This document shows, piece by piece, positions 9,595 to 21,567 of a DNA stretch of 64,000 nucleotides. The stretch's first letter is position 1. Each line of letters begins with the position of its first letter. The DNA lies in the NCBI GenBank assembly GCA_011799875.1, contig CM022300.1, positions 110,373,201 through 110,437,200 of the forward strand, given 5' to 3'. The DNA is from Thinopyrum elongatum. Lineage: Eukaryota > Streptophyta > Magnoliopsida > Poales > Poaceae. The notes below the pieces were generated by a model, which saw only the letters and a list, made by a program, of their open reading frames with translations, was not told the DNA's origin and searched no databases. The position numbers and the translations under genes are program-made.

Positions 9595-10904
9595 TAGGTC
9601 TTGCGTAGATGACATCACGAGTAGAACACAAAGGAGTTTGTGGGCGTTGATATTCAGATTGCTTCCTTCCTTGGTCTTCTCTTGATTCAACGGTATTGTG
9701 GGATGAAGCGGCCCGGACCAACTTTACATGTCCACGTACATGAGACCGGTTCCATTGACTGACATGTGACTTTGTTGCATAAAGATGGCTGGCGGGTGTC
9801 TGTCTCTCCCACCTTAGTTGAATCGGATTTGACAAAGGCGGTCCTTGTAGAAGGTTGAATAACAAATTGAATATCACCGTTGTGGCTTTGCGTAGGTAAG
9901 AATCGTTCTTGCTAGATACCCATAGCAGCCACGTAAAACATGCAACAACAAATTAGAGGACGTCTAACTTGTTTTTGCAGGGTATGTTGTGATATGATAT
10001 GGCCAGAGACATGATGAGATATATTTGATGTATGAGATGATCATATTTGTATAGATTATCACGACTTGCATGTCGATGAATACGGCAACCGGCAGGAGCC
10101 ATAGGGTTGTCTTTAATTATTATATGACCCACGTGTCAATCATTAAACGTTATGTAATGCTTTACTTTATCGCTAAGCGGTAGCAATAGTTGTAGAAGCA
10201 TGGTTGGCGTGACAACCCCAATGGCACACGATGATGGAGATCATGGTGTCATGCCGGTGACGATGGAGATCATGCCAGTGCTTTGGAGATGGAGATCAAA
10301 AGCACAAGTTGATGGCCATATCATGTCACTTATGATTTGCATGTGATGTTAATCCTTTTATGCATCTTATTTTGCGTAGGATGACTGTAGCATTATAAGG
10401 TGATCCCTCACTAAAATTTCAAGATAAAATTGTGTTCTCCCCAAGTGTGCACCGCTGCGAAAGTTCGTCATTTTGAAGCACCACGTGATGATCGGGTGTG
10501 ATAGACTCTACGTTCACATACAACGGGTGCAAGCCAGTGTTGCACATGCGGAACACTTGGGTTAAACTTGACGAGCCTAGCATGTACAGACATGGCCTCG
10601 GAACACAAGAGACCGAAAGGTCGAACATGAGTCATATAGTAGATATGATCAACATGGAGATGTTCACCATTGAAACCACCTCATCTCACATGATGATCGG
10701 ACTTGGGTTGGTGATTTTGGATCATGTTACACTCGAACGACCGGAGGGATGTTGATTTGAGTGGGAGTTCTTAGGTAATATGATTAATTGAACTCATTAT
10801 CATGAACAATAGTCTAAGTTGTCTTTGCAAATTATGTTGTAGATCAATAGCTCGCGCTATAGCTCCCTGTTTTAATACGTTCCTAGAGAAAGACTAAGTT
10901 GAAA
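9595..10904 (+). other. Copia-1 untranslated leader
   Basis: 1.3 kb between primer-binding site and gag remnant. Short ORFs occur on both strands without similarity to anything I know. Long leaders are typical of this Copia group. No gene called. Confidence 0.6.
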
Positions 10905-11640
10905 GATATTGTAAGCAATTATGCGGACTAGGTCTGTAGTCTGAGGATTGTCCTCGCTGATGCACAGAAGGCTTGTGTCCTTGATGCACCACTCGGTGTG
11001 CCAACCCCTCTAGCATCGTATGTGGATGTTTTGAACATATGGCAGACACGTTCTGATGACTACCTGATAGTTTAGTGTGCCATGCTTTACGACTTAGAAT
11101 CGGGGCTCCAAAGACGTTTCGAATGCCATGGAACATATGAGATGTTCCAAGAGCTGAAATTGGTATTTCAGGCTCATGCCCGTGTTGAGAGGTATGAGAC
11201 ATCTGACAAGTTCTTTGCCTACAAGATGGAGGAGAATAGCTCAGCCAGTGAGCATGTGCTCAGAATGTCTGGGTGCTACAATCGCTTGAATCAAGTGGGA
11301 GTTAATCTTCCAGATAAGATAGTGATTGGTAGAGTTCTCCAGTCGCTATCACCAAGCTACTAGAGCTTCGTGATGAACTATAACATGCAAGGGATGGAGA
11401 TGATCCCAGAGCTGTTCGCGGTGCTTAAGGCCGTGAAGGTAGAAATCAAGAAGGAGCATCAAGTGTTGATGGTTAACAAGACCATTGGTTTCAAGAAGGG
11501 CAAGGGAAAGAAGGGAAACTTCATGAATGGCAAGCCAGTTGTCGCTCCAGTGAAGAAACCCAAGGTTGAACCCAAACCCGAGACTAAGTGCTTCTATTGT
11601 AAGGGGAACGGTCAGTGGTAGCGGAACTACCCCAATAGAT
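10905..11640 (+). pseudogene. Copia-1 gag, broken
   Basis: Recognisable from about 11082 as LQRRFECHGTYEMFQELK, HVLRMSGCYNRLNQVGVNLP and VMNYNMQGMEMIPELF, then a Lys-rich stretch and the nucleocapsid knuckle CFYCKGNGQW. Lesions: upstream part with several stops (10911-11080), a TAG after LQSLSPSY at about 11361, the knuckle histidine replaced by Gln, and a TAG right after it. It would have encoded the structural capsid protein. Confidence 0.8.
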
Positions 11641-11684
11641 AAGAAGGCTGGCAACTTCAACAAAAGTATATTTGATATACATAT

Positions 11685-13177
11685 TATTGATGTGTACCTT
11701 ACTAGTACTCCTAGTAGCACCTGGGTATTAGATACCGGTTCAGTTGCTAATATTGGTAACTCGAAACAAAAGCTGCGGAATAAACGGAGACTAGCTAAGG
11801 GCGAGGTGACGATGTGTGTTGGAACTGTTTCCAAGGTTGATGTGATCACAATCGCACGCTCCCTCTACCTTTGAGATTAGTGTTGAACCTAGATAAAAGT
11901 TATTTGGTGTCTACGTTGAGCATGAACATGAACATGATTAGATCGTGTTTATTGCAATACGGTTATTCATTTAAGTCAAAGAATAATGGTTATTCTGTTT
12001 ACATGAATAATACCTTCTATGGTCATGCACCCAATGTGAATGGTTTATTGAATCTCGATCGTAGTGATACACATGTTCATAACATTTATGCCAAAAGATG
12101 TAGAGTTGATAATGATAGTACCACTTTCTTGTGGCACTGCCGCTTAGGTCATATTGGTGTAAAGCGCATGAAGAAACTCCATGCTGATGGACTTTTGGAG
12201 TCACTTGATTTTGAATCACTTGACACATGCGAACCATGCCTCATGGGCAAGATGGCTGAAACCCCATTTTCCGGAACAATGGAACGGGCAAGTGACTTGT
12301 TGGAAATCATACATGCTGATGTGTGCGGTCCGATGAGTGTTGATGCGCACGGTGGATATCGTTATTTCCTCACCTTCACCGATGATTTGAGTAGATATGG
12401 GTATGTTTACTTAATGAAGCACAAGTCTGAAACGTTTGAAAAGTTCAAGCAATTTCAGAGTGAAGTTGAGAACCATCGTAACAAGAAGATTAAATTCATA
12501 TGATCCGATCGAGGGGAGAATATCTGAGTTATGAGTTTGACAATCACTTAAGACAATGTGGAATTGTTTCACAGTTGACGCCACCTGGAACACCACAGCG
12601 TAATGGTGTGTCCGAACGTCGTAATCGTACCTTATTGGATATGGTGCGTTCTGTGATGCCTCTTGCCGATCTACCACTATCGTTTTGGGGTTATGCATTA
12701 GAGACAACTACATTCACTTTAAATAGGGCACCATCTAAATCCGTTGAGACGACACCATATGAATTATGGTTTGGCAAGAAACCTAAGTTGTCGTTTCTTA
12801 AGGTTTGGGGCTGCGACACTTATGTGAAAAGGCTTCAGCCTGATAAGCTCGAACCCAAAGCGGACAAGTGCGTCTTCATAGGATACCCTAAGGAAACAGT
12901 TGGGTACACCTTCTACCTCAGATCCGAAGGCAAGGTCTTTGTTGCCAAGAATGGATCCTTTCTAGAGAAGGAGTTTCTCTCGAAAGAATTGAGTGGGAGG
13001 AAGGTAGAACTTGATGAGGTTGTTGAACCGTCTCTTCAGTTGGAAAGTAGCACGACGCAGAAAGATGTTTCTGTGGTGCCTGCGCCAAGTGAAGAGGAAG
13101 CTAATGATGATGATCATGAAGCTTTAGATCAAGTTACTACCGAGCCCCGTAGGTCGACAAGGACTCGTACCGCCCCT
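11685..13177 (+). pseudogene. Copia-1 pol, protease and integrase part, broken
   Basis: Protease motif WVLDTGSVANI near 11725. The GAG-pre-integrase motif follows (TTFLWHCRLGHIGVKRMKKL, then CEPCLMGKM). The integrase core has its three acids in IIHADVCGP, SDRG and NGVSERRNRT. A CGA-to-TGA-type stop and a one-base deletion occur together near 12501-12515, between the first and second integrase acids. The frame then stays open to RRSTRTRTAP, where Gypsy-1 cuts it. Confidence 0.88.
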
Positions 13178-13344
13178 TGATGTCGCTTGAACTACGTCGG
13201 TATTTCCCCAAAGAGGAAGGGATGATGCAGCACAGCTACGGTAGGTATTTCCCTCAGTTATGAAACCAAGATATCAATCCAGTAGGAGAACCAAGCAACA
13301 CTATGTAAACGGTACGTGCACACAAAGAACAAATACTTGCAACC

Positions 13345-14409
13345 TGATAGGTCCGCGACTATACCAACTACCAATGTAGTTGTCGACCCTATTGTTGTTG
13401 AGGTTGTGCCAAAATATGCAGCTTATACACCAACGTATTTGTCCCTTTTTTACAATGATGCAGAAGATTTACTACCAAGTACTACAGACCATGTTACTGT
13501 TTTGCAATGTTTGGGCATGAGAAAGACCATGAACCAGGAACTAGGTAGGCAGGAGATGTCTTACAATGCATGCATTCATACTGATGTTTTGTGCAAGGAC
13601 CAAGCATTCGTTGATGTGCGAGCGGATCAAAAACAAGTTGAGCTGCCACCAATTTTCGGTTGGAGTCCAGATGGTGTTCAGTTTGAATATTTATCTATAT
13701 TATCAGGGACACCGAAACAAGGTCAGTTCATGTACGGGAAGGAGTCCAATGAAGCTACAGATCAAGCTTATCCATCCAATAATCTTGCATGCGACGTAAG
13801 GATTAAAACTACTAGGAGTAGATCTTTTCTGTTTTTATTTCTGCCACACAAGGAAAAGATCAACAAAAGGAGTACACGTATTTGGGAGCTTTTAAGCCTA
13901 AAAGATGTCGGGTGGGGCCCTCCAGATGTGCACAAGTCGGCGGCGCATGTACCAAAATTACTAGGCCAAGTTTCCTTAATTAGAGTCCAGATTTGTTTAG
14001 GAGTTACTTTATTTTTCTTTTGCATGTGTACGAGGTCAAGGTTTGGTCGGCTACTATATAAAGCCATGATACGAAGCATTGTAAGGCAGGTTATTTTTTG
14101 ATGAATAGACACGATGTCTTTTTAGGGTAAATACCCGTATCGAGTTTTGGGGGAAGCTGTCTAAAAATCCCTAAGTTTTGGAGGAAGCTTTAGAAAACCT
14201 TTGTGTTGCGATTTCTGCGTGGAAATTGTTTTACACATGAGTACCATCGTCAAGATTGGTTTTCTCGTGCTGGACCGTAGGGTTCAATCCCTCTATTTCG
14301 TGTACATCGCATGCGCGGGCGAGAGGTTGCTGCTATTGGTGGTGAAGTGTCGTGAAAGATCGGACCGCAACAACAGATCGGATCTCGCCACGAGGTTCGG
14401 TCTATATCA
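13345..14409 (+). repeat. 5' LTR of the 2.8-kb element
   Basis: 1,065 bp. It contains a TATATAAA box around 14055 (CTACTATATAAAGCC) and, unusually, an open frame through most of U3 (13345-14101), the same frame as in the 3' copy. Confidence 0.93.
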
Positions 14410-14411
14410 AG

Positions 14412-14424
14412 TGGTATTCAGAGC
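14412..14424 (+). promoter_or_regulatory. Primer-binding site of the 2.8-kb element
   Basis: TGGTATTCAGAGC directly after the 5' LTR matches the initiator tRNA-Met complement with one inserted T. Confidence 0.8.
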
Positions 14425-14632
14425 AAAGGTTGTCCACGGCATATTTTTTTCTTCGAGTTACTATTGAATTTTTTATCATGAGGAAAGTAGCTCGCAAATG
14501 ATGATGTCGGTGGAGAAGGATCCATTGCGTGCCTTGCCTTGGTACCAATGCTTTACGCGTGTGCGCGTCGGGCCGGCGCGTTGTGCAACGTTGATGAATT
14601 GCTATTCCAGAATGAATTTGGTGAGTTAGACT

Positions 14633-15859
14633 ATGGTTGATGCTGTGAACCTGGCGTTGATTGAACATCCAGAACCGTACGAGCTTCGGTGGAAGGACAA
14701 GTTTGTCAAGATCATGCGTCGCGTCGAGGTACGGTTCATTCTGTGTGGATACGGTGATCTGGTCATGTGTGATGTGCTTCCTATGCACATGCATACATGT
14801 TCAATGCTGTTAGGAAAACCATGGACAGATAAGAGACAATTAACTTATCTTTATGATGGAATTTTTTCTTTTGTTCGGAGGGGGTGACTTGTACCACTTG
14901 ACTCATATACATTGGAGCAGTACATGTTAGATCGTCAGAGGCGTGATCACGTTCATGCCGCAATTGATGTGAAGTTACTCAAAGAACAAGAGGAAGCGGA
15001 CATAGACGAGGCTGAAATTTTGACCTTGACAGATTCCACAGATGCATATGCTGATAAGGTAGACCTGAAACCGAGGACGGTTTCGCCTAAAGGGGGGGAG
15101 GATGATAGGTATGCGACTATACCAACTACCAATGTAGTTGTCGACCCTATTGTTGTTGAGGTTGTGCCAAAATATGCAGCTTATACACCAATGTATTTGT
15201 CCCTTTTTTACAATGATGCAGAAGATTTACTACCAAGTACTACAGACCATGTTACTGTTTTGCAATGTTTGGGCGTGAGAAAGACCATGAACCAGGAACT
15301 AGGTAGGCAGGAGATGTCTTACAATGCATGCATTCATACTGATGTTTTGTGCAAGGACCAAGCATTCATTGATGTGCGAGCGGATCAAAAACAAGTTGAG
15401 CTGCCACCAATTTTCGGTTGGAGTCCAGATGGTGTTCAGTTTGAATATTTATCTATATTATCAGAGACACCGAAACAAGGTCAGTTCGTGTACGGGAAGG
15501 AGTCCAATGAAGCTATAGATCAAGCTTATCCATCCAATAATCTTGCATGCGACGTAAGGATTAAAACTACTAGGAGTAGATCTTTTCTGTTTTTATTTCT
15601 GCCACACAAGGAAAAGATCAACAAAAGGAGTACACGTATTTGGGAGCTTTTAAGCCTAAAAGATGTCGGGTGGGGCCCTCCAGATGTGCACAAGTCGGCG
15701 GCGCATGTACCAAAATTACTAGGCCAAGTTTCCTTAATTAGAGTCCAGATTTGTTTAGGAGTTACTTTATTTTTCTTTTGCGTGTGTACGAGGTCAAGGT
15801 TTGGTCGGCTACTATATAAAGCCATGATACGAAGCATTGTAAGGCAGGTTATTTTTTGA
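14633..15859 (+). pseudogene. Protease-like fragment reading into the 3' LTR
   Basis: One frame runs from MVDAVNLALIEHPEPYELRW at 14633 through CGYGDLVMCDVLPMHMH and LLGKPW, resembling the segment after the active site in Gypsy aspartic proteases. It meets a single TGA (14885-14887), continues open as LEQYMLDRQRRDHVHAAIDV, an acidic linker and the purine-tract codons, then enters the LTR (TIPTTNVVVDPIVVEVVPKY, later LPPIFGWSPDGVQFEYL) and stops after 15859. No protease active-site triad is visible. The LTR-encoded part has no recognised family. Confidence 0.6.
15088..15102 (+). promoter_or_regulatory. Polypurine tract of the 2.8-kb element
   Basis: AAAGGGGGGGAGGA-type run immediately before the TGATAGGT start of the 3' LTR. 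It is also read as codons of the long ORF (KGGEDDR). Confidence 0.85.
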
Positions 15860-16167
15860 TGAATAGACACGATGTCTTTTTAGGGTAAATACCCGTATCG
15901 AGTTTTGGGGGAAGCTGTCTAAAAATCCCTAAGTTTTGGAGGAAGCTTTAGAAAACCTCTGTGTTGCGATTTCTGCGTGGAAATTGTTTTACGCGTGAGT
16001 ACCATCGTCAAGATTGGTTTTCTCGTGCTGGACCGTAGGGTTCAATCCCTCTATTTCGTGTACATCGCGTGCGCGGGCGAGAGGTTGCTGCTATTGGTGG
16101 TGAAGTGTCGTGAAAGATCAGACCGCAACAACAGATCGGGTCTCGCCACGAGGTTCGGTCTATATCA
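15103..16167 (+). repeat. 3' LTR of the 2.8-kb element
   Basis: 1,065 bp, about 98.6% identical to the 5' copy by visual comparison, with no indels. The U3 frame stays open to 15859 although several of the differences change amino acids. Confidence 0.93.
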
Positions 16168-17606
16168 CAACCCGACGATTAGGAGGGGTTGTCAATCCCT
16201 CTACGGGTAACGGTGCCAGAAATTATGAAGTTGACGGGATAAAAATTGTGTAGATTGGATAAATAGATCTCGATAAAACGCGAAATAAAATAAATAACAA
16301 AAAAGTGTAGCAAGGTATTTTTGGGTTTTTGGAATAATATATATGAAAACAAAAGCAAATAAAAATAGATCTCAAAGCAAATATGATAAAGAATAGACCC
16401 CGGGGCCATAGATTTCACTAGTGGCTTCTCTCGAGAAAATAGCATATGGTGGGTAGACAAGTTACTGTTGGGCAATTGATAGAAGATCGAATAATTATGA
16501 TGATATCCAAGCAATGATCATTATATAGGCATCACGTCCAAGATTAGTAGACCGACTCCTGCCTGCATCTACTACTATTACTCCACACATCGACCGCTAT
16601 CCAGCATGCATCTAGTGTATTAAGTTCATGGAGAAATGGAGTAATGCAATAAGAATGATGACATGATGTAGACGAGATCTATTCATGTAGGAATAGCCCC
16701 CATCTTGTTATCCTTAATAGCAACGATACATGCGTGTCTTGCTGCCCCTTTTGTCACTGGGAAAGAACAACGCACGATCGAACCCATCACAAAGCACCTC
16801 TTCCCATGGCAAGAAAAATCGATCTAGTTGGCCTAACTAAACCAAAGATTCAAAGAAGAAATATGAGGCTATAAGTAATCATGCATATAAGAGATCAAAG
16901 AAAACTCAAATAACTTTCATGGATATAGATCTGATCATAAACTCAAAGTTCATCGGATCCCAACAAACACACCGCAAAAAAAAGAGTTACATCAAATAGA
17001 TCTCCAAGAGACCATTGTATTGAGAATCAAAAGAGAGAGAGGAAGCCATCTAGCTACTGCCTACGGACCCGTAGGTCTGTGATGAACTACTCACGCATCA
17101 TCGGAGAGGCACCAATGAGGATGATGGACCCCTCCGTGATGGCATCTAGATTGGATCTCGTGGTTCTAGAACTTGCGATGGCTAGAATTGTGTTTCGTCC
17201 ACTCCCCTAGGGTTTTTGGAATATTTGGGTATTTATAGGCCGAAGAGGCGGTGCGGGAGGCCACCGAGGTGGGCACAACCCACCAGGGCGCGTCTGGGCT
17301 CCTGGGCGCGCCCTCGGGGGTTGTGCTCCCCTCGGGCCTCCCCTCTGGTACTTCTTTGGCCCATCTTGTGTCTTCTGGTCCAAAAAAATTCTCCAAGAAG
17401 TTTCACTGCGTTTGGACTCCGTTTGGTACTGATATTCTACGAAGTAAAAAACCAGCAAAAAACAGCAATTGGCACTGGGCACTATGTCAGTAGGTTAGTC
17501 CCGAAAAATGATATAAAGTTGCTATGAAATGATTGTAAAACATCCAAGAATGATAATATAACAACATGGAACAAGCAAAAATTATAGATACGTTGGAGAC
17601 TTATCA

Positions 17607-20093
17607 GCATCCCCAAGCTTAATTCCTACTCGTCCTCGAGTAGGTAAATGATAAAAACAAATTTTTTGATGCGGAATGCTGCCTAACATGTTCATCACAT
17701 ATTCTTTTCTTTTGTAGCATGGACATTTGGACTTTTATATGGTTCAAAGCAATAGTCTAGTTTTGACATGAAGATTTCAATACTCAAGCATATCAACAAG
17801 CAACCATGTCTTTCAAAATATCAACACTAAAGAAACTTATCCCAAGCCCATCATGCTCAATCATTGATCCATTCATGAAACACACTCGCATATTAGCTAC
17901 ATCCAATGCTCAAGTATGATCATAGTGCCCCTTAGTTGGTGCTTTATAAGAGAAGATGGAGACTCAAATAAAAATAAAATTTCATAAAGTAAATAGATAG
18001 GCCCTTCACAGAGGAAGTAGGGATTTGTAGAGGTGCCAGAGCTCAAAGCTTAAATTGAGAGATATTTTTTTTTGAGAGGCATACTTTTCCCGTCAACGAA
18101 AACGACCGAGTAATTCCCAACACTTTCCATGCTAGATATATCATAGGCGGTTCCCAAGCAAAAAATAGAGTTTATTCCTTTTTCCACCATTCTTTCACAA
18201 TCCATGGCTAGCTGTATCCACGGGTGCCTTTCATACCAACACTTTCCAAGGAATTTATTATTTGACAACATAAAGTAAATTCTTTTTCATTTCGGGACTG
18301 GGCATCCCTATTACCGCCATACTCTCGTGCAATGACAAGTGAATAAACACTCATCTTGAGAATAACACATCTAGCATGAAAAATATTGGCCACCCCCTGC
18401 CGCTTCATGAGCGGTACGGGCACACAAAAAGGAAATTTATTTTGAAAATTAGAGATGGCACATACAAATTTGCTTAGAACAGCATGGAAATACCGCATAT
18501 AGGTAGGTATGATGGACTCATGTGGCAAAACTGGGTTTAAGGATTTTGGATGCACAAGTAGTATTTCTACTTAGTACAAGTGGAGGCTAGCAAAAAGATT
18601 GGGAAGCAACCAACCAAGAAATGAAAAATCACATAAGCGAGCATTAAGCATAACTAACACCGAACAATGCGCCACAAGTAGGATGTAATTTCATTGCACA
18701 ACTATTGACTTTCGTGCTTGCATAGGGAATCACAAACCTTAACACCAATATTCTTACTAAAGCATAATTACTCACCAACATGACTCACATATACTATCAT
18801 CATATCTCAAAACTATTACAAAGAATCAAGTTTATTTTGTCCAATGATCTTCATGAAAGTTTTTATTATATCCTCTTAAATATCTATCACTTTGGGACTA
18901 GATTCATATATTGCAATTGCTTTTGACAAGCTCAAACAAATCTAAGTGAAGAACATGAGCATAAAATTTTCGTCTCTCAAAATAATATAAGTGAAGCTTG
19001 AGAGAATTTCTTCAAAAATTTACTAACTCTCAAATAAATCTAAGTGAAGCATGAGAGCATTTCTTCAAAAATAATAAAGCACACCGTGCTCAAAAAGATA
19101 TAAGTGAAGCACTAGAGCAATTCCATAGCTCAAAAAATTTAAGTGAAGCATAGAGAGCAATTCTAACAAATCATAGCATAATTTTGGCTCTCTCAAATAG
19201 GTGTGTCCAGCAAGGATACTTGTGACAAACTAAAAATCAAAGCAAGCAAAGACTCATATAATACAAGATGCTCCAAGCAAAACTCATGATATGTGCCGAA
19301 TAAAAATATAGCTCCAAGTAAAATACCGATGGTCGTTAGAAGAAAGAGGGGATGCCTTCCGGGGCATCCCCAAGCTTAGTTGCTTGGTTCTCCTTGAATA
19401 TTAACTTGGGTTGCCATGGGGCATCCCCAAGCTTAGGCTCTTTTCACTCCTTATTCCTTCATCCATCGTGATCTCACCCAAAACTAGAAAACTTCAATCA
19501 CACAAAACTTAACAAAACCTTCGTGAGATCCGTTAGTATAAGAAAACTAATCTTTACTTTAAGTACTATAGCAAACCCATTCCAATTTTATTATTGCATT
19601 ATATATACTATATTCTAACTTTACCATGGCTTATACCCCCGGATACAATCCATAGATTCATCAAAATAAGCACACAATGCAAAGAAAAACAGAATCTGTC
19701 AAAAACAGAACAGTCTGTAAAGATGCGAATTGTTCTCATACTTTTGTAACTCCAAAAATGCTAAAAAATAGGGAAACAGAGGCAATTTGCATATAAATCT
19801 TTTGTAAAACAAATCAGAATTTTTTGTCGCTTCTGTGAATTTAAACAATTCTGTTACTGGACGCAAAAGTTTATGTTTTTCGACAGGATCAAATCAACTA
19901 TCACTAAAGCTATCCCAAAGGCTTTACTTGGCACAAACTCTAATTAAAACATAAAAAAAACAATCATAACAGAGGCATAATTGTGCAAACACTCAAGAAA
20001 AGAAAGAAAAAGGCAAAAATAATTTTTAATCATTGGGTTGCCTCCCAACAAGCGCTATCGTTTTATGCCCCTAGCTAGGCATAATGCATAGAT
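17607..20093 (-). other. Gypsy-1 non-coding 3' region
   Basis: 2.5 kb between protease and 3' LTR where pol would lie in a full Gypsy element. It is A/T-rich. GCATCCCCAAGCTT abuts the LTR (17607-17620; on the minus strand AAGCTTGGGGATGC, the purine tract), and related copies occur near 19363-19376 and 19422-19434. No reverse transcriptase residue is detectable. Confidence 0.7.
18955..19210 (-). repeat. Degenerate ~60-bp repeats in Gypsy-1
   Basis: At least four copies of a block around TAAGTGAAGCA followed by GAGAGCAATTC or GAGCATTTCTTC, with CTCAAA before it. Internal repeat of the element. Confidence 0.65.
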
Positions 20094-20753
20094 TCAAGTA
20101 TTGTCATCTTTAGTTTTAGATCCATAGGATGCCCTCATGATTGATTCATATGGTGGCTTAATTCTTGTTCTAGGGAAGTGTTCCATACCCTTTCTTAGTG
20201 GAAATTGAAATTTAATATTTCCTTCTTTCATATCAATCACGGCACCAATAGTACGTAAAAATGGTCTACCAAGTATAATTGGACAAGACGGATTGCAATC
20301 AATATCAAGAACAATAAAATCTATGGGCACATAATTTCTATTTGCAAGAATAAGGACATCATTAATTCTTCCCATAGTCTTTTTAATAGTAGAATCCGCC
20401 AAGTGCAAATTAAGAGAACATTCTTCAATATCGGTAAGACCAAGCGCATCACAGAGAGGTTTCGGACTTGTGGAAACGCTAGCACCCAAATCACATAAGG
20501 AAAAACACTCATAATTTTTTATCTTGACTTTGATAGTAGGTTCCCATTCATCATGCAATTTTCTAGGAATTGAAATCTCTAACTCCAACTTTTCTTCCAA
20601 AGCTTTCATCATGGCATCAACAATATGTTTAGTAAAAGCTTTATTTTGTTCATAAGCATGGGGTGAATTTATCATAGATCGCAACAAATAAATACAATCA
20701 ATCAAAGAGCAATTATCATAATTAAAGTCTTTGTAATCCAAAAGAGTGGGCAC
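20094..20753 (-). pseudogene. Gypsy-1 aspartic protease region
   Basis: 219 codons. The active-site region reads YECFSLCDLGASVST (D-L-G-A-S), followed by LNLHLADSTIKKTMGRINDV and PIILGRPFLRTIGAVIDMKE, the usual order in Athila-like plant proteases. It ends at a stop at 20094 with no reverse transcriptase after it. The frame upstream is disrupted, so it would not be made as part of a gag polyprotein. Confidence 0.8.
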
Positions 20754-20756
20754 ATC

Positions 20757-21567
20757 ACTAGTTAAAGTTTTGACCTCTCCAAACCCACTTTTTTCACTTT
20801 TTCATCAAGATTTTCACCCTCCGAATTATCGGGACGCCTTCTAACTAAAGTTGACTCTTCTTTAGTCCCTTTATCATCAATTTTAATTTTACTAAACAAG
20901 GAATCAATAGAAGAAACACCAATCACGTTAAGATCTTCATCATTTTTATGAAAGCAATCACTAGAAAACGCTTTCTAAAAATTCTCTTTTAGCTCTAATC
21001 ATAGCGGTTCTTTTCTTACTTTCACCCATAGAAACATATAAAGCTTTAATTGATTCATCAACCTTGGGTACAAAAATTTTCAACTTGAGATTCTCTACAT
21101 CGTGAGAAATTCTATCAATGCTTCTAGACATATCATCAATCTTATTCAACTTTTCTTCTATCGCAGTATTGAAAACTTTTTGATCATTGATAAATTCTTT
21201 AATATTATTCTCAAGATTAGAGGTGTTCCTATTATTATTGTAAGAAGAATTACCATAATTATTATAGGAATTTCCAGGAAAAGGCCTAGGATTAAAATTA
21301 CCTCTATAAGCATTGTTATTAAAATTATTTCGCGAGACAAAATTCACATCTACGGGATCACTATTTTGGTCAATCAAAGTAGACAAAGGCACATCATTAA
21401 GATCAATAGGAGAACTTTTATTAGCAACCAATTTCATAAGAGCATCAACTTTTTCACTCAAAGTACTAATTTCTTCAATCAAATTAACCTTTTTACTAGT
21501 AGGTGCTCTTTCGGTATGCCATTGTGAATAATTTGCCATAATATTATCAAGCAATTTAGTAGCTTCA
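20757..21567 (-). pseudogene. Gypsy-1 gag, C-terminal part
   Basis: Resumes after the Gypsy-2 insertion with ATKLLDNIMANYSQWHTERA, then a coiled-coil-like stretch (ISTLSEKVDALMKLVANK), an Asn/Arg/Gly-rich segment (NFNNNAYRGNFNPRPFPG) and a second helical segment. Two frameshifts follow, one after FLESVF (about 20961) and one after LERSKL (about 20780). The two halves of gag are 11.1 kb apart. Confidence 0.82.

Larger units (their letters stand above)
13345..16167 (+). mobile_element. Small non-autonomous LTR retrotransposon (2,823 bp)
   Basis: Two LTRs of exactly 1,065 bp each (TGATAGGT...CTATATCA) flank a 693-bp interior, with target duplication CAACC at 13340-13344 and 16168-16172. A tRNA-Met-type primer-binding site and a clean purine tract are present. 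The interior holds only a protease-like fragment that reads on into the 3' LTR. By eye the LTRs differ at about 15 of 1,065 positions, nearly all transitions. It sits inside the Gypsy-1 3' LTR and is younger than it. Confidence 0.93.
13178..17606 (-). repeat. Gypsy-1 3' LTR, split by a 2.8-kb LTR element
   Basis: Two pieces, 13178-13344 and 16173-17606 (about 1,601 bp together), run from TGATGTCGCTTGAAC to GGAGACTTATCA on the plus strand and match the LTR at 33493-35098. Seven differences are visible in the first 166 bp against the partner LTR, so this is not a recent insertion. Confidence 0.9.

Noticed and set aside
10498..10755. Plus-strand ORF in the Copia-1 leader
   Set aside because: Unrelated to gag and overlapped by an opposite-strand ORF; the leader of this Copia group is non-coding.
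13566..13799. Second-frame ORF starting MHAFILMFCARTK, also in the other LTR copy
   Set aside because: Shadow of the longer U3 frame; duplicated only because the LTR is duplicated.
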